This document shows positions 14,699 through 22,589 of a DNA stretch of 25,567 bases, one piece after another (the first letter of the stretch is position 1; every line of letters begins with the position of its first letter). Origin of the DNA: a virus. The notes under the pieces were generated by a model that worked only from the letters and a program-made list of their open reading frames with translations, ran no database searches and was not told the DNA's origin. The position numbers and the translations under genes are program-made. The stretch spans positions 1 to 25,567 of the IMG/VR virus record IMGVR_UViG_3300037089_000888, one strand, 5' to 3'.

Positions 14699-15475
14699 AT
14701 GAAAAGTATCAATATAGGAATTGTTAATTTAGTAGTTTCCAAGAAATTAAAGGATGCTTATTTTAGTAATTCTTTAATTGAAGAATCAAAAGAAATAACA
14801 AACGATTTTTTCAATGTTCTGAAAAACTCACCAATTTTACAGTTAGAATTTAAAGTGTTTAACAATATAGAAAATAAACACATTGAGAATGATTTGGTTG
14901 CAACACGTTATATTGATAACAACATTAAATTATTTGAAGTTTGGACACTTCAGGAAGTTGAAAAAGAACATAATAAATTAAAACCATTTTTAACTGAAGA
15001 TATTCAGGTTGACGATAATAAAGTTCAATTATATATAGCCATTGGCAATTTGATTAAAGAGTCTCTGAGCAATTATGATGCTGTGGACGTAGATGACATC
15101 CATGAATCCTTTACATTGGTCTTAGATCACGTTAAAAGCACCAAACAAAGTCTTACTGAAAGCGTAGATACTGATTTTATAGATGAAAACGTAATTGAAA
15201 TTGCTGTTAATAAATTTAATGCCAGATATGAATCATTAACTGATGGTGATAAAGGTTTACTTCAAAAACTTATCAGATATGATAATGATAAAAAATCTGA
15301 TCTTCTTGAAGAATATAGAAACGAAGATTTAAAATTATTGGAAAGTATCGATAAGGAAATCATTAATGATGTCAAAATAAAAGCAGTTCAAAAAATCAAA
15401 GAAATGAAATTCAATCCACAAACTGTGGATGATGATATTATCGGTCTACATGAACTTAAAAAAGATTTATTGTAA
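14699..15475 (+). CDS. Head-region protein of unknown function
   Basis: A 258-residue acidic, largely helical soluble protein with no cysteine, no signal peptide and no membrane segment. It contains SLTE(154)-SVDT, the same type of [L]-[T]-E-[S] site found in the scaffold and portal, separating an N-terminal half (with a possible beta strand region, VATRYIDNNIKLFEVWTLQE) from a helical C-terminal half. Position directly after portal suggests a head or packaging role; T4 has small prohead core proteins near this place, but I see no sequence likeness. Its stop lies 2 bp from the stop of the convergent hub gene, with no terminator between. Confidence 0.7.
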   Translation: MKSINIGIVNLVVSKKLKDAYFSNSLIEESKEITNDFFNVLKNSPILQLEFKVFNNIENKHIENDLVATRYIDNNIKLFEVWTLQEVEKEHNKLKPFLTEDIQVDDNKVQLYIAIGNLIKESLSNYDAVDVDDIHESFTLVLDHVKSTKQSLTESVDTDFIDENVIEIAVNKFNARYESLTDGDKGLLQKLIRYDNDKKSDLLEEYRNEDLKLLESIDKEIINDVKIKAVQKIKEMKFNPQTVDDDIIGLHELKKDLL

Positions 15476-15477
15476 AA

Positions 15478-18400
15478 TTAAGTTAATGGTGGTGAATCAA
15501 AAAAATCTTTTTTCATTACATTTAAATCCTGTTTATTATTAGAACTGGTAAATTGCCAAATTTTCCAATTACTCCATCCTTTTGCGATTATTGGTGCATC
15601 CCATTCTGGAGAATGTTTTGGTGCTGTTGGATACGCTGCATGCCAAAGTGGTTGTGACCCAAAATTATTACTTGTTTTAAGAGTATAAAAACTATTATTA
15701 CCATAAAGAATAGTATTATTATATCCTTTATTTTTCAATATAGAAAGAAACGTATTAATCCATAAATCATTAGTGTGTGTGGATGGTGACCAATGTATGT
15801 GTATATTTTTATCATCATTATCATTATCTTCCATGTCTAACATAAGTGGAAAATCAGGTTTATTTATTTTTTGAACTACATTAACGAAATGTGTTGCTTG
15901 TGCTGTAGCATCTTTAATGGCTTCATCATCAGTACCACCTACAAATTGTTGTGCATAGTGATAATATCCTATTTTAAGACCCACTGCTTTTGCACCAACA
16001 GAATTTAATGTTCCCTGCTCATCGGTATGACCAGTTCCTTGACTAACTTTTATAATTGCAAATTTAGGAGTACGATAATCTGGATTAGTATTACTAATTG
16101 CTTGTTTCCAAGAAAATTGTCCTTGAGCATATGAAACATCAATTCCAAAAACAGAATCCAATGCATCCAATCTACTTTGTGATATTGTTACTGCTTCTAA
16201 TCCTTTTGTAGTATCACCAGCAGACATGTTGGTAGGACTTGTACTCTCAGAATCGCCACCTTCAAATCCCATAATTGCTGCGGGATTTAATACTCTTGGT
16301 ACAGGATATCTCAATATTTTAGTACCACTGAAACTTGTTACCATTTTATTTCCTTCAATGTTGTGTTCAACAGTTAAAATAATATATGCACCGCTAAATA
16401 ACGGTACATTTTCTAATTGAAAATATTGTGTAGGTTGTATCATAGCATTTCCCAAACCGATAACTGTAGCTCTATACGCTCTGTTTTCGTACAAACTAAA
16501 TAAGTTTTGACCTTTAGGTATTGGTGATTGTATTTTATTGTCACCTACTAATCTTGCCAATATCTGTATCGATTCATTTGTTTCTGGGTACTCTTTACTA
16601 TCAATTTTAATGTCGGTAAACATTGATTGGTTTTGTTCTCCAAATCTAACTCTGAATGCCCTTACTTGTCCCCAAGGAAATTTTTTATTATTGTTTACTT
16701 GTTTTCCATCTTCAGAATTTGGGTCAATATTTTTTATTAAATTATTATTTGCATCAAGTGGCGGTTTTGTATTAAAATCAACTACAGATACAGTTGCTAA
16801 ATCGGTAACACCGTCATCAATAAATCCATTAGCAACACCTGTTGGGTAACTTGACGAACCACCAATATACATACAAACATATGCTGCGTTTTGTATTGTA
16901 TTTATGCTTGGAGTAACCTTAAAAGAATCAGTCCAGCTTTGTTGTGTGTATGACATAAAATTCTGTAACGGGAAAAATTCAAATCCATTTAATGATAATA
17001 TTTGGGACAATACACTAAATACCGAAATGTTAGGGTCGTCAAACATTTGAGATAAAATTTCAACATTTAATATTGTGTCACCAATAGGATTCATTGCTCT
17101 ATCGACAAAAACAAATGAGTCAATCAATGCTTTATTATCTTCATTTGAAGGATAACCTCTACCACTTTTGTTTTTAGCATCAGGATTTGTAAGCCATTTA
17201 TCATTAATATTTTTAAATGAATAATATGTTTGTGTTATAATGTCTTCATCGCCACTTAATTTAAGATTTTCGGTGTCTTCTTTTTTTAAATCATCTTGTT
17301 TTGCATTTAAATTACTTAAAAGTTCAGAAAAAAATGTATTGAAAAAAGAATCATTGGTTTGTTTAATTTTAGGGTGTACAGTATCTGCATTTAATGCTTT
17401 AAGTGATGTATATCCAGCGTTTGTTGCACCACTACTAAAAGTTATTTCACTATAATTTAAAATATTCGTTCTGGTTATTAATGATGAAAGAATTGTGAAA
17501 TATTCAGAACCAGCACCATCTTCTTTTGATTTTGGATTTAAATTATATTCATATTCTTTTTGTTTTTCTTTTATAATTGCTGCTTTATCAGTAATACCTT
17601 TATATTGAATGTTTTGCTTAACAGTATTATACATTTTAAAAACCCCAGCCAATATATCGCCATACTTACCGCTTTCAAATATATCAAATTCATTTTCATA
17701 ATTATCCTTATCCTGTTGTGACAAATAATTCTTTATGTCATGAAGATCAGCAAAAATAAAAACTCCTGAACTATCTAAACTTTTACCAGCACCAGTTGTG
17801 AAAAAATCCTGTATTGTTTGTACGTTAAATGTTGGGTCAGTACCTTTTAATGCATATACCAATATGCCAATATATGCTGGTAAGAATGTTGGCACTTGCA
17901 TAACTCCAGCGATATTGAATATTAATGAATTTAATTTGTTTGGATATACATTAAATGGACTTAACGTAAAACCATAGTTTGATAAAAACATTAATTCACT
18001 TAATTTTTTGTTATATGAACCACTGCTATTATTAATTATGGTATCATATATTTCATCATCATGGTTAGATAATTGAGAAATCCACGAATTAATAATGTTA
18101 TCAAAATTTCTTAAATAACTTGCAGAGCTATATGGAACATTACTGATTTTTTGAAAATATGCGTTACCGTATAATAAGAAATTCGGAATATTTTTTTTAT
18201 CTTTATTAGCACTTACATTATACTTATTGGATGTGTTAATAAACGCAGTTGAATTCAAATATCTTGTATTCATATTATTACCATATGGGTCAACAACAAG
18301 ATCGCTTGTAACAACGCTGTTGTTTTCCACCAAACTGTCACTTATATATATCAAATTTTCTTTAGTAAATAAATAAAAGGTTTGAACTGGTTTGCCTGAA

Positions 18401-20859
18401 AATATGGTTTTAATTTTTCCACGTAATTGGGTTGCATCATTTTGAAATTTATCAACAGGTTTTGTAGATGCACCAGTTGTATCAAAAGTTTGTGTTGAAA
18501 TATCCTGTTTTTTAATCACACTGCCAACATATTTTGAGTTTTTCTTATCAACATAAGCACTAATAGAACTCAAATTATCGTTAGCTAATGGAAATGAAGT
18601 ATTTCCAGTGTTGTTAAAAGCGTAATGATCGAGCATATCATTTTTTGGGTCATTCAAATAATTATAAAAAGTACTTAAATTACCATTAAACATGGTGGCA
18701 GTGCTTATTAAATTTTTTGCATAATTTGTTTGATTTACAGAATTCGCTAAATTCACTGCTTCTGCTCTTCCATAAAGATCAACAAATGCTTTACTAACAC
18801 CTTTTTCTGTACTGTAAAAACTTGTTGGATATGAACTTTGTGATAATATGTAAAATCTATCCAATACTATTTTTAATATTTGTGATAATCTTTTATCGGC
18901 ACTTAAATTAATTGGCATTCCAGTACCGCCATCATTTGTATCCACTCCAAAAAACGGACCCATATATGCACTTTCTGTTTCATCGCTTCCAAGTTTTGAA
19001 TCAATCGGTGATATTGGTATCCATTTGTATGTGCCATCATCATTTAATACATTTTTTTGATTCATTACTTCATTAAATTTTCTTTGTCTGTTGAATGTAT
19101 CAATGAAACCTTGAATCAATGTGAGTTCGGGAAATGGTTGTGTCAATTGCTGACTTAATTTAACTGGTGCAACTCTTATTTCTTTTATACCACCAGTAAC
19201 ATGTTGTTGATCAATCACCAAAGGAAATGAATATATTTTTTTATCAGTTGTTTTATGATTGATGTCAACATATTGATTACTACTCAATATAAGATTATTA
19301 TATTCTGGGGTGTTATGATGATTTTCTGCTTTAATTGATGTGGCATTAAGTGTTCTGAAGAAAGTGTCAACATCGTCTAAAATTATTTTAAATATATTAT
19401 ATATTGTAGGCATCATACCAAGTTTAGTCATAATTGTTTGGTTAATGATGGTATTAATTGCAGTACTTAATGTGGCTTTTGTTTGATTTAATAAACTTTG
19501 ATTTTTATATAAACTCATATAAAGATCAGTAACATCAAGTCCTGTATAAATTGTAGGTTGTTTACTGTTGATGAGAGTAATTACATCATAGGGATTGGTA
19601 AAATATACTGACGGTATAGCAGCATTACTGTTTGAAATTCCAATGTCTTTGTAACTGGTTAACAATTCATTTTTATATCCACCTAAAATCAAATCAAAAT
19701 TACTGTTTTTGGTTTCAGTCGTAGAAACATATGGGATTGTATCTACTTTACCTGCTATATATACAATATAAAGTTTTTTATTCACATTTGTTGATTTAGC
19801 AGGTGTTGCAGCCATTTTAATTATTTCATTATAATCAGAAAAAGTCGTTGGTGCAATTACTTCGCTTCCATTTATTGGATTTGATTGTACTTTACTATCG
19901 AATATATTTATATTGTCCAACAACGAACTGCTGGCTGCTGCTGATGTTGATGGTTTTGAAGTATCCACCAATAATAAATATGAATCGCCATTTTCTCCCA
20001 ATTTATTTTTATAATCAGCTAATATTGAAAACGTTGAATTGTTTTTTACTAATTGATTTAGTGTAAGATCATATTTTTGAGTTTCATTAAGAGATTTAAT
20101 TTTTGTTGCAATTTCATCATATAATACTTTTAATTTCAATATTAATTCGTATGTGTCTCGTGGCGGAGTATTAGGGTCTGGCACAAGTGATGGTGAAGTA
20201 TTTCCAGTTGCAATTAATGGAAAATTAACAACATATCTAAATAACACATCTGTTAATGGTGCAAATGTAACCGCTACAAATTGTGCGTCAATAATAAAAT
20301 TGCCATTTTCTGCTTTAAATTCAGAAGTATATTTAACTAAATGTAATTTATAATTTAATGCTCTGCCATAATAACCTTTAATTGTAAGATAAAATATTGG
20401 TGGTGGAAAATCAAACAATATTCTGTATGGAGAATTTTCACGATTAAAGAATGCCATACCTCTTACGTCAATAAACTGAATGCTTACTTGTGGAATAAAT
20501 GATGAGTTTATAATTACTTTAATGTTGCTCATGCCAAATCCTTCAAATTGAATATTATCACCATTACTGCCATCATAATATCTTGTGGTAAAATTTAAAT
20601 AGTTTGGACTGTTTTTATTTTGATCAATACCAATAAAATTAACTTCATCAATATTTTTTTCTAATCCCGTTTTTGAGACGTTACTTCCACTGCCTTTTTC
20701 GCTTGATGTCACCAAAACCGTTCTTTCTTTTCGTACTGCTCTTAGTTCTGCAAAAATGAACATATCCTGATATTGTGGAATACTATTACTGATGTTTGGA
20801 TTGGTATTCACATCATTGGGGTCAAGTAATATTATATTGCCATTATTTATTATTGCCAT
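15478..20859 (-). CDS. Giant baseplate-hub-like protein with C-terminal GH25 muramidase
   Basis: A 1793-residue protein. Residues 1-220 contain beta-rich segments (FGMSNIKVIINSSFIPQVSI, FPPPIFYLTIKGYYGRALNY) fitting the first barrel of a tail hub. The long middle is rich in N, S, T and Y and unrecognised. At about residues 1400-1510, NAMIQPTQYFQLENVPLFSG followed by AYIILTVEHNIEGNKMVTSF closely resembles the hub fold of gp27/gpD/VgrG proteins. Residues 1570-1785 are a GH25 lysozyme: D1574 in GIDVSYAQG, the L-D-x-E pair D1675/E1677 in LMLDMEDN, and a late WKIWQF. It would sit at the tail tip and cut peptidoglycan during infection. T4 splits these jobs among gp27 and gp5. The gene runs opposite to the head genes and has its own promoter-like motif. 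Confidence 0.82.
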   Translation of the reverse strand: MAIINNGNIILLDPNDVNTNPNISNSIPQYQDMFIFAELRAVRKERTVLVTSSEKGSGSNVSKTGLEKNIDEVNFIGIDQNKNSPNYLNFTTRYYDGSNGDNIQFEGFGMSNIKVIINSSFIPQVSIQFIDVRGMAFFNRENSPYRILFDFPPPIFYLTIKGYYGRALNYKLHLVKYTSEFKAENGNFIIDAQFVAVTFAPLTDVLFRYVVNFPLIATGNTSPSLVPDPNTPPRDTYELILKLKVLYDEIATKIKSLNETQKYDLTLNQLVKNNSTFSILADYKNKLGENGDSYLLLVDTSKPSTSAAASSSLLDNINIFDSKVQSNPINGSEVIAPTTFSDYNEIIKMAATPAKSTNVNKKLYIVYIAGKVDTIPYVSTTETKNSNFDLILGGYKNELLTSYKDIGISNSNAAIPSVYFTNPYDVITLINSKQPTIYTGLDVTDLYMSLYKNQSLLNQTKATLSTAINTIINQTIMTKLGMMPTIYNIFKIILDDVDTFFRTLNATSIKAENHHNTPEYNNLILSSNQYVDINHKTTDKKIYSFPLVIDQQHVTGGIKEIRVAPVKLSQQLTQPFPELTLIQGFIDTFNRQRKFNEVMNQKNVLNDDGTYKWIPISPIDSKLGSDETESAYMGPFFGVDTNDGGTGMPINLSADKRLSQILKIVLDRFYILSQSSYPTSFYSTEKGVSKAFVDLYGRAEAVNLANSVNQTNYAKNLISTATMFNGNLSTFYNYLNDPKNDMLDHYAFNNTGNTSFPLANDNLSSISAYVDKKNSKYVGSVIKKQDISTQTFDTTGASTKPVDKFQNDATQLRGKIKTIFSGKPVQTFYLFTKENLIYISDSLVENNSVVTSDLVVDPYGNNMNTRYLNSTAFINTSNKYNVSANKDKKNIPNFLLYGNAYFQKISNVPYSSASYLRNFDNIINSWISQLSNHDDEIYDTIINNSSGSYNKKLSELMFLSNYGFTLSPFNVYPNKLNSLIFNIAGVMQVPTFLPAYIGILVYALKGTDPTFNVQTIQDFFTTGAGKSLDSSGVFIFADLHDIKNYLSQQDKDNYENEFDIFESGKYGDILAGVFKMYNTVKQNIQYKGITDKAAIIKEKQKEYEYNLNPKSKEDGAGSEYFTILSSLITRTNILNYSEITFSSGATNAGYTSLKALNADTVHPKIKQTNDSFFNTFFSELLSNLNAKQDDLKKEDTENLKLSGDEDIITQTYYSFKNINDKWLTNPDAKNKSGRGYPSNEDNKALIDSFVFVDRAMNPIGDTILNVEILSQMFDDPNISVFSVLSQILSLNGFEFFPLQNFMSYTQQSWTDSFKVTPSINTIQNAAYVCMYIGGSSSYPTGVANGFIDDGVTDLATVSVVDFNTKPPLDANNNLIKNIDPNSEDGKQVNNNKKFPWGQVRAFRVRFGEQNQSMFTDIKIDSKEYPETNESIQILARLVGDNKIQSPIPKGQNLFSLYENRAYRATVIGLGNAMIQPTQYFQLENVPLFSGAYIILTVEHNIEGNKMVTSFSGTKILRYPVPRVLNPAAIMGFEGGDSESTSPTNMSAGDTTKGLEAVTISQSRLDALDSVFGIDVSYAQGQFSWKQAISNTNPDYRTPKFAIIKVSQGTGHTDEQGTLNSVGAKAVGLKIGYYHYAQQFVGGTDDEAIKDATAQATHFVNVVQKINKPDFPLMLDMEDNDNDDKNIHIHWSPSTHTNDLWINTFLSILKNKGYNNTILYGNNSFYTLKTSNNFGSQPLWHAAYPTAPKHSPEWDAPIIAKGWSNWKIWQFTSSNNKQDLNVMKKDFFDSPPLT

Positions 20860-20874
20860 TCTTCAGGTTTTTAC

Positions 20875-20883
20875 TATAAATAC
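20875..20883 (-). promoter_or_regulatory. Late-promoter-like motif GTATTTATA for the hub gene
   Basis: Perfect GTATTTATA on the - strand, 15 bp before the hub ATG at 20859. It is one of a divergent pair with 20931-20939. Confidence 0.6.
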
Positions 20884-20930
20884 ATAATTATAAAAAATGT
20901 AAAATAATAATGCCAATTGAGTTATTTAAA

Positions 20931-20939
20931 CTATTTATA
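20931..20939 (+). promoter_or_regulatory. Late-promoter-like motif CTATTTATA fixing the 20955 start
   Basis: CTATTTATA, 15 bp before ATG 20955. The longer in-frame start at 20910 lies upstream of it and would not be in the transcript. Confidence 0.55.
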
Positions 20940-20954
20940 TTTAAAAGTAAAAAC

Positions 20955-21527
20955 ATGGGATTGATAAACATATTGTTACAGACAGAATTGGCAACCAATG
21001 CTCAACAGCATCAAATTATTTTACTAATCTTAATAGATATTGGCATTCTATTGGGAGTGATATTTTTATCAATGAGACGATTAAGAAAAAAAAATCAAGA
21101 AGTTAAATTAATACAAGATCAACACATTGCTAAAATTGATCTGATCAGAAAAGATCAGACAGATACTTTGGAAAAAATTAGAGTGGAAATGTTAAAACGT
21201 GAAGAAGAAAGAACACGTCAATGGATGGAATCTGAAAAAGAAACATTACATGTATTGAATGGCGTTTCAACTTTATTGGATTTAAGTGATAAGATTGGTA
21301 AAATTGAATCAGAAAAAATACTCTTAAAATTATTTGAAATTCAAGCTAAAGTAGAAGGTTTAACAAGTTTTGATGACAAATTAGAAGTATTGTCAGTGAT
21401 TAAAGAGAAAATTGAAGTATTGGCAATAATAAAAGAGAAGGTTGAAGCATTAGACATTATAAAAGAAAAGGTAGAAAAATTAGACATTATAAAAGAAAAG
21501 GTAGAAAAATTAGCACTACCAGAATAA
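20955..21527 (+). CDS. Membrane-anchored coiled-coil protein
   Basis: The frame opens at ATG 20910, but the promoter-like motif at 20931-20939 favours ATG 20955 (MGLINILLQTELATNAQQHQ), giving 190 residues. Residues about 19-40 are one transmembrane helix (IILLILIDIGILLGVIFLSM) followed by RRLRKK, so the positive-inside rule puts the long C-terminal part in the cytoplasm. Residues 45-190 are continuous charged helix with four 10-residue repeats of the type LDIIKEKVEK near the end. This is a coiled-coil rod on a membrane anchor. A role in lysis, head assembly at the membrane or host-cell remodelling is possible; no family recognised. It lies 9 bp before a 53-residue ORF and then the prohead protease. 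Confidence 0.72.
   Translation: MGLINILLQTELATNAQQHQIILLILIDIGILLGVIFLSMRRLRKKNQEVKLIQDQHIAKIDLIRKDQTDTLEKIRVEMLKREEERTRQWMESEKETLHVLNGVSTLLDLSDKIGKIESEKILLKLFEIQAKVEGLTSFDDKLEVLSVIKEKIEVLAIIKEKVEALDIIKEKVEKLDIIKEKVEKLALPE
21391..21510 (+). repeat. Four 30-bp tandem repeats in the coiled-coil gene
   Basis: Four units of 30 bp, the last two (21451-21480 and 21481-21510) identical and the first two diverged. Each encodes ten residues around I-I-K-E-K-V-E. The identity of the last pair suggests recent duplication. Confidence 0.9.
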
Positions 21528-21536
21528 TTTATTTTT

Positions 21537-21698
21537 ATGAACAAGTTAGAGAAACTTAAAGAAATTCATGCGCAAATCAATAAAATAATAAGTAAGATAG
21601 AAACACGCATGTTTATTGAAAATATCTCGGATATTAAAGAGAAGATTATTCAAGAAGAAAAGCCTAAAGCTATTACTGAAACAAATCAACAAGTATAA
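21537..21698 (+). CDS. Small helical protein before the prohead protease
   Basis: A 53-residue ORF from ATG 21537 to TAA 21698 (MNKLEKLKEIHAQINKIISK...). It is lysine/glutamate-rich, fully helical by composition and could form a short coiled coil; its last ten residues are polar. It fits tightly between the coiled-coil gene (9 bp before) and the protease's promoter-like motif (adjacent), which supports a real gene. In T4, the small prohead core proteins gp67 and gp68 are encoded just upstream of protease gene 21, so a core-protein role is possible by position only; sequence likeness is not evident. Confidence 0.55.
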   Translation: MNKLEKLKEIHAQINKIISKIETRMFIENISDIKEKIIQEEKPKAITETNQQV

Positions 21699-21707
21699 CT
21701 ATTTATA
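21699..21707 (+). promoter_or_regulatory. Late-promoter-like motif CTATTTATA for the protease
   Basis: CTATTTATA directly after the stop of the 53-residue ORF and 16 bp before ATG 21724. Confidence 0.55.
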
Positions 21708-21723
21708 GATAAAGATATTTAAT

Positions 21724-22446
21724 ATGGGTAACATATATCAATTAAGAGAGAGTAGAATATTACAAAAAGATGAAACTGGATTTGGAATTCTAATAGAGTC
21801 AGATGCAGGTTATGTTAATTCAGATTTAAACCCACAATTTTTAACAGAAGGATTTGTACTTAAACCAAATGAACCTGTTTTAATTAATTGTATTTTACAG
21901 AAGTGGGGCATAAAAAATAAAAATGGACGTATCTACCCTAAAGATGTTTTAGTACCACAGGTTGATTTATATAAAGAATTGGTTAGTACCAACAGTGCTG
22001 TTTCTGAAGCAGATCATCCTGATTCAAGTATTATTTCCTTGCAGAATATCTCTCACATGATTGTAAAAATGTGGTGGGGTACTGGTCAACAAGAAAATGT
22101 TTTATATGGACAATTAAAAATACTTGTAACAAAAGGTTATATAAATTATGGTATTTGTTCAGTTATTGGTGATAAGATTGTTTTTTATCTTGAAAATAAA
22201 ATAAGATTAGGTATTTCTTCTCGTGGTGTTGGTACGCTTAAGGAAATTAGTGGCGAAAATCTTGTACAAAATGATTTTGAATTAATTGGTTTTGACTTAG
22301 TTATAACACCAAGTACTCCGGGTGGATATTTATTTCCTGAAAAATTAGGTGTTAAATTTGGAGAAAATTATGTAATGAAAAATGGTATTTATCTTAAGGA
22401 AGAAGATAATAAACTATTGAAAGGCATTAATAAGTTCTTATTATAA
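21724..22446 (+). CDS. Prohead core protease (T4 gp21-like, family S80)
   Basis: A 240-residue protein with the herpes-assemblin-like protease pattern of T4 gp21: NKNGRIYPKDVL near residue 60, histidine H98 in SEADHPDSS, and the serine segment LGISSRGVG (S165/S166), followed by FELIGFDLVITPSTPGGYLF. The H and S are the expected catalytic pair. It is made inside the prohead, activates on assembly, degrades the scaffold and trims capsid proteins, mostly after L/I-x-E; many neighbouring proteins carry such sites. It is slightly longer than T4 gp21. Order protease-scaffold-capsid is the same as T4 21-22-23. Start chosen at the first ATG after the promoter-like motif. Confidence 0.92.
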   Translation: MGNIYQLRESRILQKDETGFGILIESDAGYVNSDLNPQFLTEGFVLKPNEPVLINCILQKWGIKNKNGRIYPKDVLVPQVDLYKELVSTNSAVSEADHPDSSIISLQNISHMIVKMWWGTGQQENVLYGQLKILVTKGYINYGICSVIGDKIVFYLENKIRLGISSRGVGTLKEISGENLVQNDFELIGFDLVITPSTPGGYLFPEKLGVKFGENYVMKNGIYLKEEDNKLLKGINKFLL

Positions 22447-22545
22447 AGAATTTTAAAATTGGCAAAAATATAATGATTATTCTTTTAAAAAGCAAGAAAA
22501 ATAAACAGGAAATTATAAAAAAATATGCTTTTTCACAAAAATAAT

Positions 22546-22554
22546 GTATTTATA
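22546..22554 (+). promoter_or_regulatory. Late-promoter-like motif GTATTTATA for the scaffold
   Basis: Perfect GTATTTATA, 35 bp before ATG 22590, in a 143-bp gap that otherwise holds only AT-rich DNA and a weak AAAAAGC/GCTTTTT inverted repeat (22487-22533). Confidence 0.55.
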
Positions 22555-22589
22555 TAAAAATTATAGTATTACATACGGCATTAAATAAA

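Noticed and set aside
21391-21510. Regular 30-bp repeats as a possible CRISPR array
   Set aside because: The units are directly adjacent with no spacers and encode an in-frame coiled coil.
22487-22533. AAAAAGC/GCTTTTT inverted repeat as a terminator after the protease
   Set aside because: Seven weak pairs around a 33-base loop are expected by chance in this AT content.
22473-22544. A 23-codon ORF (MIILLKSKKNKQEI...) between protease and scaffold
   Set aside because: Too short and composed of the lysine/isoleucine codons expected from AT-rich DNA; no promoter motif before it. Possible but unsupported.
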